IMG/VR virus record: IMGVR_UViG_3300027832_000009
Span: 1 to 64,000 of that record
DNA from: a virus
Length of the DNA stretch: 64,000 nucleotides
Direction: 5' to 3' (one strand)
The position numbers were made by a program, and so were the translations under genes. Under the pieces are notes generated by a model. That model did no database searches, was not told where the DNA came from, and was given only the letters and a program-made list of their open reading frames with translations. This document shows positions 32,427 through 41,219 of the stretch, in pieces. Each line of letters begins with the position of its first letter. Position 1 is the first letter of the stretch.

Positions 32427-33374
32427 CTACGCCCATAGCTCGTCGGTCACAGGCCGGTCAGTCGCCTCATTAGAGATCAGCTTCCTTAACTGCTGCCAAC
32501 CATGCTCGAAATTACCTGACGCTGCCGCTGCTGCTTTGTAGCCTTCTAGCGTCGTACAATCTACATTGATGCACTTGGCGGCATGCTCGAGCGCACTTGC
32601 GTGCTTAGGTGTATCGGCAACAAGTCTGTCATACAGATCCAGATCTTTCGCTGGCGCCCTGCTACCGTTATGTGTCAAATACGACACACGAGCGCACCGC
32701 GCAGCGGACACCTTCGGTAAGTCGATATAGTCTATGTCCCAGTCCTCGACCTTGTCTATGAACGGTAGATGCCAGTCACCAATATGGAGTTGCGAGACCC
32801 TCCCCGCTGCCTGATTAGCAGACATACATTCGCGAATAAGACCAGCCAGTATCTGGATATGCGGCTCTGCTTTCTCGTGGCAGCGTAATGCGAACAGGTT
32901 CGCAAATGAGCTGGTGGTTCCTGAGAGGACCACAGTGATCCACATCCACGGCTCCAGCAGCCTGTTAGGGATCTGTTTGTGTAGGCCGAGCTTCAGCATC
33001 GCCCACGCAACAGCGATCACGAAAAGTCGCAGAGTGAGCCACAGCCGTCTGCAAACCCAGATTCTCAGTGCAGAAACTTGGGAGTAGGCCTGCATACCTT
33101 GCTGAGCCGCCCCCCAATAAACCGGTACAACCGGATCCCTATAAACGTCACGAAGCATCTGCCGCACAGGGATGGCTCGGGACGATGCGGAGTTACGTGA
33201 GTTTCTGCGGTGAGTCAACAGCTCGCTGTGGATGAACCGATTATACCGGATCTCAAGTGTTGTTAGACGGCTTCCGTTTGGGTGCCGACTGTCGGCCAGT
33301 ACTCGACACCTTATTCCTGACGCTTCGTCGTTTCGCTGTGTCGCCTCGCTGCTTATCTGTGTCATGCTTCTCAT
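32427..33374 (-). CDS. thyX: Flavin-dependent thymidylate synthase (ThyX-like)
   Basis: Predicted 315 aa. ThyX methylates dUMP to dTMP using FAD, NADPH and methylene-tetrahydrofolate. The signature is at about residues 50-69: SELLTHRRNSRNSASSRAIP, a variant of the RHR...S motif with THRR.SRN.SSRA as in several phage homologues. The upstream LADSRHPNGSRLTTLEIRY and the later PKHASALEHAAKC also fit. The start overlaps the DUF3310 gene by 122 bases with no strong ribosome binding site; a later start is possible but would shorten the conserved N-terminus. Confidence 0.85.
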   Translation of the reverse strand: MRSMTQISSEATQRNDEASGIRCRVLADSRHPNGSRLTTLEIRYNRFIHSELLTHRRNSRNSASSRAIPVRQMLRDVYRDPVVPVYWGAAQQGMQAYSQVSALRIWVCRRLWLTLRLFVIAVAWAMLKLGLHKQIPNRLLEPWMWITVVLSGTTSSFANLFALRCHEKAEPHIQILAGLIRECMSANQAAGRVSQLHIGDWHLPFIDKVEDWDIDYIDLPKVSAARCARVSYLTHNGSRAPAKDLDLYDRLVADTPKHASALEHAAKCINVDCTTLEGYKAAAAASGNFEHGWQQLRKLISNEATDRPVTDELWA

Positions 33375-33717
33375 GCTTCTGCTTTGCTTTCCCTACTACC
33401 TGTGCCTCAATGACATTGAACGTAGACCGTACACCGTAAAACTCCTGCAACAATATCTGCGTGTAGTGAATCACCTTCTTGAGATCTGTGATACCACCCT
33501 CTACGCCGCCTTTCTTTCCGTGCCTCGTGATGTACTTGACAACCTCGAACTCGATACCTCCCAAGTTGTTTGCCAACGAGTACGTCACAGGCTCAATACC
33601 ACATCCCTTGTAGTGGCTACCACCCTGCTGGATCTCCAGCACACCCTGCTGACGTGCCGCCTTTGCGATTTCCCGTTTCACACGACTAACACGACACACT
33701 GAAGCTGAATTAGGCAT
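33253..33717 (-). CDS. DUF3310 protein
   Basis: Predicted 154 aa. Residues about 31-95 match DUF3310: GGSHYKGCGIEPVTYSLANN, then EFEVVKYITRHGKKGG and TDLKKVIHYTQILL. This domain is widespread in phages and is often annotated loosely as nucleotide-kinase related; its reaction is not established. The C-terminal 50 residues are basic and low-complexity and overlap the thyX start. Adjacent to thyX, consistent with a nucleotide-metabolism pairing. Confidence 0.85.
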   Translation of the reverse strand: MPNSASVCRVSRVKREIAKAARQQGVLEIQQGGSHYKGCGIEPVTYSLANNLGGIEFEVVKYITRHGKKGGVEGGITDLKKVIHYTQILLQEFYGVRSTFNVIEAQVVGKAKQKHEKHDTDKQRGDTAKRRSVRNKVSSTGRQSAPKRKPSNNT

Positions 33718-33737
33718 ATCTGCGAACCTGTTGATGT

Positions 33738-33781
33738 CCTGCTGTGAACCAGCAGGGTTGTGATTGTTATGAGTGAGAGGA
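33738..33781 (-). repeat. Diverged family C repeat
   Basis: CCTGCTGTGAACCAGCAGGG followed by TTGTGATTGTTATGAG and GTGAGAGG, alignable with the 23.2-23.9 kb array units and their flank. Here the hairpin arms are perfect (CCTGCTG/CAGCAGG), which suggests that the hairpin is what is conserved. Confidence 0.6.
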
Positions 33782-33804
33782 CCCCCGGAAACCGAGGGTC
33801 CTCT
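33776..33804. other. 9-bp stem-loop
   Basis: Stem AGAGGACCC/GGGTCCTCT with an 11-base loop, in the gap between the DUF3310 gene and the 33887-34675 gene, directly beside the diverged family C repeat. No T-run on the minus strand. Confidence 0.45.
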
Positions 33805-33886
33805 ACTGAGCGCAGGGCCACAGATCTTCGCTGACTAGACGGTTTATCAGCTAAACCTGCGACCCGCGAATTCGCACAAAGACCTA

Positions 33887-34675
33887 CTACTCCCCATATG
33901 GGCCGGTTGGTCCTGTCGCTCCGTCTGGGCTGCTTGGCGACACAGGCTCAACCACAACAGGCTCAACCACAACAGGCTCAACCACAACAGGCTCAACCTC
34001 TGGCTCAACCACAGTAGGCTCAACCACAGCAGGCTCAACCGCCTCTGGTGCCGCTGGTAGAGTGGCAAACAGCGGACTTGCTGTCTCGCTGAATGACTTG
34101 ACCGTGCCTACACCATCCGGACCCAGCGGCGCAACATCGTCGATCGCCACAAACTCCGTAATGCTCGGGTGTGATCTGTTCCCGGCGTCGTCGATGTAGC
34201 TCAAGGTTATTGTGTACGCCGTGTCTTGCAACACGGAGAATTGCACAACCTGGTCTGCCAGGGCTGGAACCTTAACAACGAGTGGCTCAGCGTTAGCCTG
34301 ACTGATAGTCACCTGCTGGATAACCACATCCGAGTCCGTCAGACGTGGGTCAGCCAGCGTCAGCTGCTTATTGATGTAGGACATAAACTCGCTCTCCGAA
34401 ATAACGTCAATCTCTGATATTTCTGGCGGTACCACAAGGTGCCGCCACACTAATTTCCGCAAATTTTCTTGCGACTTCCTCAAACCTTCTGACTGCGTCA
34501 TCAATGACGCAGCCGCGCTGAACGTGAACTGCCGCAGCTCTCGCAACGTGTCCATTTGCACCAGCACCAGTTGCTGCAGCTCAGCCACCTTTAACAGAAC
34601 TGCCGCAATATCCGGTGCTGGTGCCACTGGCTTTGATGTTCCGAATAATCTGCCAAATATACTGCGACCAACCAT
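33887..34675 (-). CDS. Hypothetical protein with VEP repeats and collagen-like end
   Basis: Predicted 262 aa; ATG at 34675 with GGAG about 12 bases upstream; the longer frame to 34858 overlaps another gene. N-terminal helical part, a middle beta domain (PLVVKVPALADQVVQF, TAYTITLSYIDDAGNRS), then a C-terminal run of VEPVV units encoded by a 15-bp repeat (about 33949-34035) and a short GATGPTGPYGE triplet end. The Gly-X-Y end and beta domain suggest a virion surface protein; inference. Confidence 0.7.
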   Translation of the reverse strand: MVGRSIFGRLFGTSKPVAPAPDIAAVLLKVAELQQLVLVQMDTLRELRQFTFSAAASLMTQSEGLRKSQENLRKLVWRHLVVPPEISEIDVISESEFMSYINKQLTLADPRLTDSDVVIQQVTISQANAEPLVVKVPALADQVVQFSVLQDTAYTITLSYIDDAGNRSHPSITEFVAIDDVAPLGPDGVGTVKSFSETASPLFATLPAAPEAVEPAVVEPTVVEPEVEPVVVEPVVVEPVVVEPVSPSSPDGATGPTGPYGE

Positions 34676-34730
34676 GGTTGGCAATCTCCACTGACCAGTT
34701 AAAAAAAACAGCAAAACAAAATGGGCGTTA

Positions 34731-35123
34731 CTACGGTGTCTCGCCGTGGACGTCCACCGCTTTTGCCCGCCTCTCGAGCATGGTGCTCTCACCACCGTCG
34801 TTGCCCCTGCCGGTATTAACGCTAGCAGACAACCTGTCTGTAAGCGCACTGATTGCAACAGGTTCGACCTCGCGATCGAACTGGATTGTCACCATAAAAT
34901 AGTCGGTGTTGTGGTCCCTCGTCAGCACGATCCCTGAAATTGCTGGTGAGATGCTGGCCGTGGAAACCGCGTCATCCACAAGCTCAGCAATTCCTCGCAT
35001 CAACTTCCCGAGTACGCCAGCAGCAGCTGCTGCGACACCAACCTCTCGCAGGGCAGCCTCAGTCGACTCGCCCTGCTCTATCTGCACCTTCGTAGATACT
35101 TCGTCTTTTGTTGTTGTGACCAT
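34731..35123 (-). CDS. Hypothetical protein
   Basis: Predicted 130 aa; GGGG lies close upstream of ATG 35123. An Ala-rich helical N-terminal half (STEAALREVGVAAAAAGVLG) and a strand-rich second half (GIVLTRDHNTDYFMVTIQFD). The strand pattern could be a small ferredoxin-like domain. No family recognised. Confidence 0.7.
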   Translation of the reverse strand: MVTTTKDEVSTKVQIEQGESTEAALREVGVAAAAAGVLGKLMRGIAELVDDAVSTASISPAISGIVLTRDHNTDYFMVTIQFDREVEPVAISALTDRLSASVNTGRGNDGGESTMLERRAKAVDVHGETP

Positions 35124-35152
35124 TTGATCCCCTATTAACTGCTGTCTGTGGT

Positions 35153-35440
35153 TTACTCTTCTTGACCAATTTTAGCGATAGCCGCAGCTACCGCCGTGTA
35201 CACCAGCACATCGTCGGCACGTAATGCCAGCATGCTTGACTCGTACTCTGTGTCCTCTAACTCCAGCATCCCCTGCACAATCTCTTGTGCTATCTCCTCC
35301 ACCTGCTGCTCGGTCCGCAGCTGCTCCGGCATCGCTACCTCCAGAGGTCGGATATTAAACGCTTTCACCAGATTCTGCGACACATCCCCAAACTGGTCTC
35401 TCAACCGTTGGCGGTAACTAGACTGGTCGTCTTGACTCAT
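35153..35440 (-). CDS. Hypothetical small protein
   Basis: Predicted 95 aa, helical and acidic (QVEEIAQEIVQGMLELEDTE). ATG at 35440 lies in the stop of the glycosyltransferase gene (ATGA), so the two are coupled. No family recognised. Confidence 0.65.
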   Translation of the reverse strand: MSQDDQSSYRQRLRDQFGDVSQNLVKAFNIRPLEVAMPEQLRTEQQVEEIAQEIVQGMLELEDTEYESSMLALRADDVLVYTAVAAAIAKIGQEE

Positions 35441-36261
35441 AGCTCTACTCCAGCTTCAAATCTCTTAACCTTGTCCGCCATGGCGTATGGCGGAGACACA
35501 TTCAACCCTATCCTAACAACACGCTGATTTAAGCTCCACCGTTTACCTGGTCGGACCAGCGACGTCACGCCAATGTGCTGGCAGATTCCTGGGTTTATCA
35601 CACCTACCCACAGCCCTGCGGCTGCGGCCGAATTACGCAACAGGTCGTCAAATCGCTTCGTTACGTTTGGTGGCTGCTTCAAAAAATTCGCCTGCTCGTA
35701 CACCCGCCTGCTCACATACAGACACTGCGCGGTAATACCCGACGACACAGCTCCCTGCGTGTGACCCTTGTGAAAACTTTTACCGAGCTTCACACCAGCC
35801 AACACACCGAGAGGGTTGCTGTTACCCCAGCTGTTCACTATTTGCAAAAGTTGAGTATACCACTCCACCTTTAATAGAATGTCATCCTGCAGCAGGATTA
35901 CCCCCTCCGCCTCGGTTGTCTCAAACAACCTTCGCAATACATGACAAGAGGCTTTCACTACACCCATGGGTTGCTTACTTACACTAACAGATACCCTATC
36001 TGCCAACGGTGTCAGCTTCCTGTTACCTGCTGGCAACACAGAGAAGCCGTAACCGCTCCACTTGCTGATCTTGGGCCAGTCATACTTAACCTCTAAAAGT
36101 GGGCCTCTGCCGTAGTAAGCCTTCGCCGATGCATCTGTGCTGCAATCATCATGCACCATTACCCTCACGTCTGCCGGTAACTGCGTAGCACTCAGCGACC
36201 GTAACGTGATGTCGAGATACCCTGCTCTATTTCTAGTCAGTACACAAATTGGTGGTTGCAT
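35437..36261 (-). CDS. Family 2-like glycosyltransferase
   Basis: Predicted 274 aa. Begins with the GT2 pattern ICVLTRNRAGYLDITLRSLS (strand, helix), has VMVHDDCSTDAS for the nucleotide-binding acidic residues, and VILLQDDIL (D126-D127) as the metal-binding DxD-like site. A later DDLLRNSAAAAGL helix could provide the catalytic acid. It lies between the portal gene and small helical genes, which suggests a virion or late-gene role. Sugar and acceptor unknown. Confidence 0.8.
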   Translation of the reverse strand: MQPPICVLTRNRAGYLDITLRSLSATQLPADVRVMVHDDCSTDASAKAYYGRGPLLEVKYDWPKISKWSGYGFSVLPAGNRKLTPLADRVSVSVSKQPMGVVKASCHVLRRLFETTEAEGVILLQDDILLKVEWYTQLLQIVNSWGNSNPLGVLAGVKLGKSFHKGHTQGAVSSGITAQCLYVSRRVYEQANFLKQPPNVTKRFDDLLRNSAAAAGLWVGVINPGICQHIGVTSLVRPGKRWSLNQRVVRIGLNVSPPYAMADKVKRFEAGVEL

Positions 36262-36279
36262 TATTTGCGGACCTATGCC

Positions 36280-38268
36280 CTACATTGCTGCTGGTGCTGG
36301 TGCTTGCTGCTGTTGCTGCATCAGCATATCGCCACCTTGGAGCCTCGCCTGATTTCGCATCTCATCCAGTTGCGATTTAACCAAGTCTGCCATGACTGGG
36401 TTCTCTTTCCTCAGCTGGATCAGATAACTCTTCCTCTGACTCTCAGGCATTGTCATCGCCTGCTGAGCCAGTGTAGTAGCCTGAGATACCATCTCTTCTA
36501 CTGTAGTTGGCTGGTTCGGTGTCGGTAGCTGCTGGGCAGCGAATTGCTGAGATGCCCCTCCCGGGGCGGCACCCGCCGGCGCAGCTCCACCAGCGGCAGG
36601 TGCAGCTGGTGCTCCGCCGCCAGGCATTGCTCCCGGCATTCCCTGCATCATTGGCATCTGCCCTGGCATCCCCGGCATAGGTGGCGGAGGGGCGCCACCG
36701 GCTGGCTGGCCTTGTACCGCAGTTGCCTCCATTGATGCAGCCTGATCCATCTCCTTCTGCTGCTTTTCCGTCTCCTCTGCAACTATTCGCTCTTCCTCCA
36801 GCTTCAGCCGTTCTTCTTCTGCGAAGTCTGCACCCACAGAGGCCATACCCGTTGTGCGACTCATCTGGCCGCCCATCATCAGTTGAAGTTTCGCCATCTG
36901 TCGATTCAGGTCATCCGCATGGGTAACCTTGGTCAGGCGAGCAGTAACCGGCTGCCAGTTAAAGATCTCACCAACTCGCTGCACTATATGAGCGAGCTGC
37001 TTATTCAGTGCGTTTACCAGGCTGGACCAGTATGCCTCGAACAGCCGCAGCGCCGCGGGTGCTGCCTGCATGCTCATCGAACCTTTGTACATTTCTACCG
37101 GGATACCAATGGCTGTCAGCAGCGTATCCATACCGAGCTCTAGTAGCTCCTTCGGAGCCAGTTGCGTAGCATCCCCACCCAGCGCGTGATACTCGATCGG
37201 CGAGGGTAGGACATTCCACTCTGTCGGGTTAGCCCTGCGCCGCTTGATCATGGACCGGACACGGGAGCTAAAGTCGCCCATGTTCAGCATTATTACAGGG
37301 TCGTTAAGGTCTCCCCCATCCCCACTGCTACCTTTACGCGGGGCAGGTGTGATCACTCGAAACGGGATAATGTAATCTAACGCCAGAGCTTCATTGTAGG
37401 CGTGCAGCAGCTGGACGTACCAAGCCTGCCTGAAGTTAGCCAGAACTCTACTTATTCCCCATCCGTGACTACGGATACCGGCGAGCGGCTGCTCTTTCAT
37501 GTGGTACACGACATCCTTATCGAACCACAAGTGCTGATTGTTCTTTACAGCGTCCACAACTTCCCAATTTGCCCGCTCAAGCTGAAACAGCTCTCCGCGA
37601 CGCAGCTGGGATCTGTAGTCTTCTGGTATCTTCCAGATGTAAGCACTCTGACCTGTCAGCTGGTCGTAGCAAATCGCCATCTCGTGTGGGGACCATCGCT
37701 TTACAACGACATCGCCAGTAACCCCGGCCCTTCTGTCAATATGCCGCCAGTCACCCGAGTATCCGCACTGCTTGCAGGTGGCATTAAATTTGAATCCGTT
37801 GAAGCTATACCCGAATGACGAACTGTTCGCGATCTTGTTCAGCGGGCTCTCGAAGCCACATTTTCGGCAGGCGAGGTATCGCTTGAATGGCATCAACACA
37901 GACGTGAATGAATTACCGTAGGTCAGGTAATCCAGCCCGATCGTAAGCAGTAGCTCGCGGATACCGAGTTTGTCTTCAAGAAAGTCTATGTACTGCTGCT
38001 TTTCTTGTTTACCAAGTCGCTGCGCACCGTCCCCATCAGACTTCGCAACAATCTCCACTTCCGTGATAAAGTAAGCGACAATCCTGGAGATCGCCGAGCG
38101 GTAAACACCGCTGGCATTGATGATAAACTCGGTCCAGCGGTTGGCCTCATCTATTGTGGATGGCATAGCCATCGAAGAGAAACTCATGAAGGGGTCGGCA
38201 AACTGGTGCGGGTCTTTACCCGACCACATGCCGCTGGAGATCATTGAGTCTAGGCCGGGAGCAGCCAT
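36280..38268 (-). CDS. Portal protein
   Basis: Predicted 662 aa, large for a portal, whose dodecamer forms the DNA channel at one capsid vertex. Portal-like features: a helical N-terminal region (RSAISRIVAYFITEVEIVAK), LTIGLDYLTYGNSFTSVLMP, KDVVYHMKEQP, IMLNMGDFSS, the stem/clip-like LELGMDTLLTAIGIPVEMY and then a long Gln/Glu helix. CRKC (C134) and CKQC (C165) form a zinc-ribbon insertion. The last 130 residues are a Pro/Gly/Ala/Met/Gln-rich tail ending in poly-Gln. No terminase is visible nearby. Confidence 0.85.
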   Translation of the reverse strand: MAAPGLDSMISSGMWSGKDPHQFADPFMSFSSMAMPSTIDEANRWTEFIINASGVYRSAISRIVAYFITEVEIVAKSDGDGAQRLGKQEKQQYIDFLEDKLGIRELLLTIGLDYLTYGNSFTSVLMPFKRYLACRKCGFESPLNKIANSSSFGYSFNGFKFNATCKQCGYSGDWRHIDRRAGVTGDVVVKRWSPHEMAICYDQLTGQSAYIWKIPEDYRSQLRRGELFQLERANWEVVDAVKNNQHLWFDKDVVYHMKEQPLAGIRSHGWGISRVLANFRQAWYVQLLHAYNEALALDYIIPFRVITPAPRKGSSGDGGDLNDPVIMLNMGDFSSRVRSMIKRRRANPTEWNVLPSPIEYHALGGDATQLAPKELLELGMDTLLTAIGIPVEMYKGSMSMQAAPAALRLFEAYWSSLVNALNKQLAHIVQRVGEIFNWQPVTARLTKVTHADDLNRQMAKLQLMMGGQMSRTTGMASVGADFAEEERLKLEEERIVAEETEKQQKEMDQAASMEATAVQGQPAGGAPPPPMPGMPGQMPMMQGMPGAMPGGGAPAAPAAGGAAPAGAAPGGASQQFAAQQLPTPNQPTTVEEMVSQATTLAQQAMTMPESQRKSYLIQLRKENPVMADLVKSQLDEMRNQARLQGGDMLMQQQQQAPAPAAM

Positions 38269-38286
38269 ACCATCACCATCCGCCTT

Positions 38287-38300
38287 GGTTATTAATAACG
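38287..38300. promoter_or_regulatory. GGTTAT-TA-ATAACG inverted repeat (family D)
   Basis: GTTAT/ATAAC arms, 18 bases upstream of the portal start codon and just after the stop of the 38305-38475 gene. Same core as the perfect palindrome at 54101-54118. Confidence 0.4.
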
Positions 38301-38304
38301 AACT

Positions 38305-38475
38305 TTAAGCCTGGCGGGTCTGACGAGCTGCTGTTGCGAGCCGCTTCACAGTATCACCATCCAATGTTTCTTCCCGCTTCGCTGTCTCCATTAGCGGTAT
38401 GGCTACCAACTTTTTCTGCATTTCAACAGATGTCGGCAAAGTTGTTGCCTCGCTGACTACGCCTCTCTTCTCCAT
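38305..38475 (-). CDS. Hypothetical small protein (56 aa)
   Basis: Read directly: MEKRGVVSEATTLPTSVEMQ, then KREETLDGDTVKRLATAARQ. GGGAG lies 8 bases before ATG 38475, and the gene fits exactly between the 38478-39245 gene and the portal. Charged and helical; function unknown. Confidence 0.65.
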   Translation of the reverse strand: MEKRGVVSEATTLPTSVEMQKKLVAIPLMETAKREETLDGDTVKRLATAARQTRQA

Positions 38476-38477
38476 TA

Positions 38478-39245
38478 TTACTCTCCCGCCTCTGGGTCGC
38501 TCACTATAAGTAAGACGCAGTACTCTAGCGTACCGTGCTTGAATTGTATACCTGTTGTCGCTATTTCCCAGACGTCTGCTGTGCCTACAACATTAACAAA
38601 GATACGCGGCTGAGGGCCGCCCTCCTGACCAGTCATGTCTGGAAAATAACATACACCAGCATTTCTTGCGTGGTCAACCACAAGAATAAGCATATTACCT
38701 TGCCGCAACACTTCGGAGTACTGCGATGTCAGTTTGCCAAACCCGGCGACTTGGAACAGCACAGATTTTGCTGTTGATGGCGGTGCTTGTATCACTGGTT
38801 GTTGCGGTTGTTGTGCAGATCTGCGGCCAGCAACTAGCGCTTCCAAGTCCACCCGCTGCATATCTGGAATGGGCGGACCTACTGCTGATGTGGGACCTAT
38901 AGACCCTAGAGGCATTGCTGGGTTACCTTCTTGAACACTCAATGGTCGGGATGCAATAGGGTTACCTGTGGTCAGGCTTTGTAGAGCTTGGTGCCTTAAA
39001 CTCTGCACAGTCACAGATCGCTGCTCCGGTCTACCCGGGTCGTAGTTGATCGTCATATTGCCCACATCGTGCGGGTCGAACGATTGTGGTACTCCGCCAG
39101 GTGTAGCCGGTGGGATGATTACAGTAGCGATTCCCTTCTTCGGTGCCATGTGCTGCGAGACATGTCTGGTGTCTCCAAGCACCCTCCCATCATCGTCTCT
39201 CGCCCACCCCTCGAGCTCATTACTGAATTTTATGTACCCTACCAT
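38478..39245 (-). CDS. Hypothetical protein, probably virion-related
   Basis: Predicted 255 aa; ATG at 39245 (AGGA close upstream). The in-frame extension to 39344 would run through a terminator T-run and is rejected. N-terminal strands (MVGYIKFSNELEGWARDDDG), a middle Pro/Gln-rich linker, and a C-terminal beta domain (KSVLFQVAGFGKLTSQYSEV, NMLILVVDHARNAGVCYF). First gene after the terminator, next to the portal. No family recognised. Confidence 0.7.
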   Translation of the reverse strand: MVGYIKFSNELEGWARDDDGRVLGDTRHVSQHMAPKKGIATVIIPPATPGGVPQSFDPHDVGNMTINYDPGRPEQRSVTVQSLRHQALQSLTTGNPIASRPLSVQEGNPAMPLGSIGPTSAVGPPIPDMQRVDLEALVAGRRSAQQPQQPVIQAPPSTAKSVLFQVAGFGKLTSQYSEVLRQGNMLILVVDHARNAGVCYFPDMTGQEGGPQPRIFVNVVGTADVWEIATTGIQFKHGTLEYCVLLIVSDPEAGE

Positions 39246-39260
39246 GGTCCTGCTCTGCCT

Positions 39261-39300
39261 AAAAAAAAAGAATAATACGGGCCGGACAACTGTCCGGCCC
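39261..39300 (-). terminator. Intrinsic terminator
   Basis: On the minus strand, stem GGGCCGGAC/GTCCGGCCC with a 4-base loop, then GTATTATTC and nine T. Very strong rho-independent terminator, ending the run of genes from 39310 upstream and separating it from the portal group. Confidence 0.85.
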
Positions 39301-39309
39301 ATATCATAT

Positions 39310-39744
39310 CTACATAAACAACAACGGGTTAGCCGCCGCCACAACCTGTGTAGGTACTGTCAGGAACAACAGCATCATAACAATCTTGGAGGGGTGGCCA
39401 GCTTCAGCTGCCTGCCATACTTGCTGATGGTAATGTACAGCTAACTGTGTCAGCAATACATAGGCCTTAGCGTCGGGTAACAAGAACGCTGCAGAATGAC
39501 CGCACTCCCCATCTTCGCCGACTGTCGCCGACATGACGCACACAATACAAAAATCACTATCGTCACCCACCCAAGGGGTAGCCAACGAAGCGATAGTGTA
39601 CCGCTGCAACCAGAGAAGTACAGCCTCGGCCGGTAAAAGGTGACTATCCGTAACTGCCCCGCTCGGGGCAAGTACTGTGTACTCATCTATTATCGACTGC
39701 AACGCTGCTCCCGTCCGCCCAAAGACATCTGTCATACTTTTCAT
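39310..39744 (-). CDS. Hypothetical protein
   Basis: Predicted 144 aa; ATG at 39744 overlaps the upstream TGA (ATGA). Mostly hydrophobic alpha/beta (LPAEAVLLWLQRYTIASLAT, DFCIVCVMSATVGEDGECGH) with a hydrophobic C-terminus (IVMMLLFLTVPTQVVAAANP) that could be a membrane segment. Followed by a strong terminator. Function unknown. Confidence 0.65.
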   Translation of the reverse strand: MKSMTDVFGRTGAALQSIIDEYTVLAPSGAVTDSHLLPAEAVLLWLQRYTIASLATPWVGDDSDFCIVCVMSATVGEDGECGHSAAFLLPDAKAYVLLTQLAVHYHQQVWQAAEAGHPSKIVMMLLFLTVPTQVVAAANPLLFM

Positions 39745-41180
39745 CGTATGGTTAGTGTCCTGTAAGCGCCGAGGTCTTCAGCACCCAACTGTACGCCGCG
39801 TTGGGAGAACAGTATGTGCTGCGTCACCCCCATTCGGCGAGCGAATAAGGGGCTGGTTGGGTTACCAGCTGCCAGGTCCAAGTCCGCGCAATCCAGCTTG
39901 TCAGCCAGGTGCGGATACTTGCACAAGCAAACCCCTACAGCAAGGTCATCCTTCTGCTGGTCACTTAACTCTGTGACCGGCGGTATGACCGTCCGCATTT
40001 CTTCTCGCGGGTTTAGCAGACTTGGCAGTATCGCCTCGTCGCTGTAAAACGACTCGAGCGGTCCAAGGAGGTCTCGGATGGTTGGTATCAACGATACCAA
40101 CTTATCCGTAATTCCCCCCTCAACCTCCCGGGCAGACTCCTCATCCCAGCGTACATCGAGCTCTTTTGCCGATTCGGCCTGTAGCTGCAGCTCGTTAAGC
40201 TGCCGCACACAAGACAAGACATCGACGACAGGCTCGCCATTGCTGTCCTCCCCCTGCATGTATGCAGCCAGCCGAGCTGTATTCATCACAGCCAGCGTAG
40301 TACCGCAAAAGCGGTACGGGTTAGGTACCTGCGAACCACATAGCTCCTTGAAGTCCTCAAAGATCTCTGTGTTTGGCAGCCTGCTCTTACACAGGTAGTC
40401 AGCCCGCACCAACCAGTGATTGGTTGGGTTACCGGCGACCATTGGTTGCCGACACATGATCTGCCGTATAGTTCTGCCGTCTATCCTTCGAGACAACACC
40501 TCTTGAAGGTTTGCCGCCGCGTAAGTTACATCACACCTTGCGATGCCTGCGGCCACTACCGCCGCGACCCGGCCACCAATTGCGACGTTAGATGGGTCGC
40601 ATTTCACTAGCAGTTTCGGCATAACCGGAACGGTTTCCGGTTGCACCTGTGCTTGTGCTGCTTGCACACCCTCTCGGAGCGTCTGCAAGCCAAGCCACGC
40701 CCATTGCATATCGGCATCTTCGATAAGGTCTGGTGTGACCGGTGCTGCATTGATGATCTTACCTGTAGCCTCCGGAAAGGCTACCCACCCGAGATTCTTG
40801 AATCCGTGGGTACTATACTGTACCCAACCGTCTACAAGATTTCCTCGGATCTCCCACAACGGGAGGTCGATCACACTGCGTGTACCCGGTGCGTCGAGCC
40901 TTCCCCGATATGTCACCACCGCGGCGGCGGTCTGGCCCAGTGGGGCCACTATGTCCTTCACATCCCATATCATCGTGCCATGGGGCCACGGGGATGCGCC
41001 CCACTGCAAACCGCGAACAATAGCGAGCTGCTTGTGGATAATTGGGAACGTGTACCGCGTCTCCGCCCTCTCTGCTGAGGTGGTGGGTTTCCGGAACACT
41101 CGCTTTGGGTGTCCCTCTCCGGCTGCGATTACTTCGGTGATCGCTGCGGTAATTGCTGCTGTTACTGTTGACTGCGTCAT
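39741..41180 (-). CDS. Hypothetical protein
   Basis: Predicted 479 aa from ATG 41180; a TTG at 41210 is also in frame. Mixed alpha/beta, with strands such as FPIIHKQLAIVRGLQWGASP in the first third and GTTLAVMNTARLAAYMQGED in the middle. Several Cys, no recognisable motif. Among the larger unknown genes near the portal, so a structural or packaging role is possible but unsupported. Confidence 0.7.
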   Translation of the reverse strand: MTQSTVTAAITAAITEVIAAGEGHPKRVFRKPTTSAERAETRYTFPIIHKQLAIVRGLQWGASPWPHGTMIWDVKDIVAPLGQTAAAVVTYRGRLDAPGTRSVIDLPLWEIRGNLVDGWVQYSTHGFKNLGWVAFPEATGKIINAAPVTPDLIEDADMQWAWLGLQTLREGVQAAQAQVQPETVPVMPKLLVKCDPSNVAIGGRVAAVVAAGIARCDVTYAAANLQEVLSRRIDGRTIRQIMCRQPMVAGNPTNHWLVRADYLCKSRLPNTEIFEDFKELCGSQVPNPYRFCGTTLAVMNTARLAAYMQGEDSNGEPVVDVLSCVRQLNELQLQAESAKELDVRWDEESAREVEGGITDKLVSLIPTIRDLLGPLESFYSDEAILPSLLNPREEMRTVIPPVTELSDQQKDDLAVGVCLCKYPHLADKLDCADLDLAAGNPTSPLFARRMGVTQHILFSQRGVQLGAEDLGAYRTLTIR

Positions 41181-41219
41181 GACTGAGTCTTTCAAAAGAA
41201 AGCTATCCAAAAAATTAGG

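Noticed and set aside
34676-34858. Longer start for the 33887-34675 gene
   Set aside because: The extension overlaps the 34731-35123 gene and has no ribosome binding signal; the ATG at 34675 has one.
39245-39344. Longer start for the 38478-39245 gene
   Set aside because: It would be translated through the terminator stem and T-run at 39261-39300.
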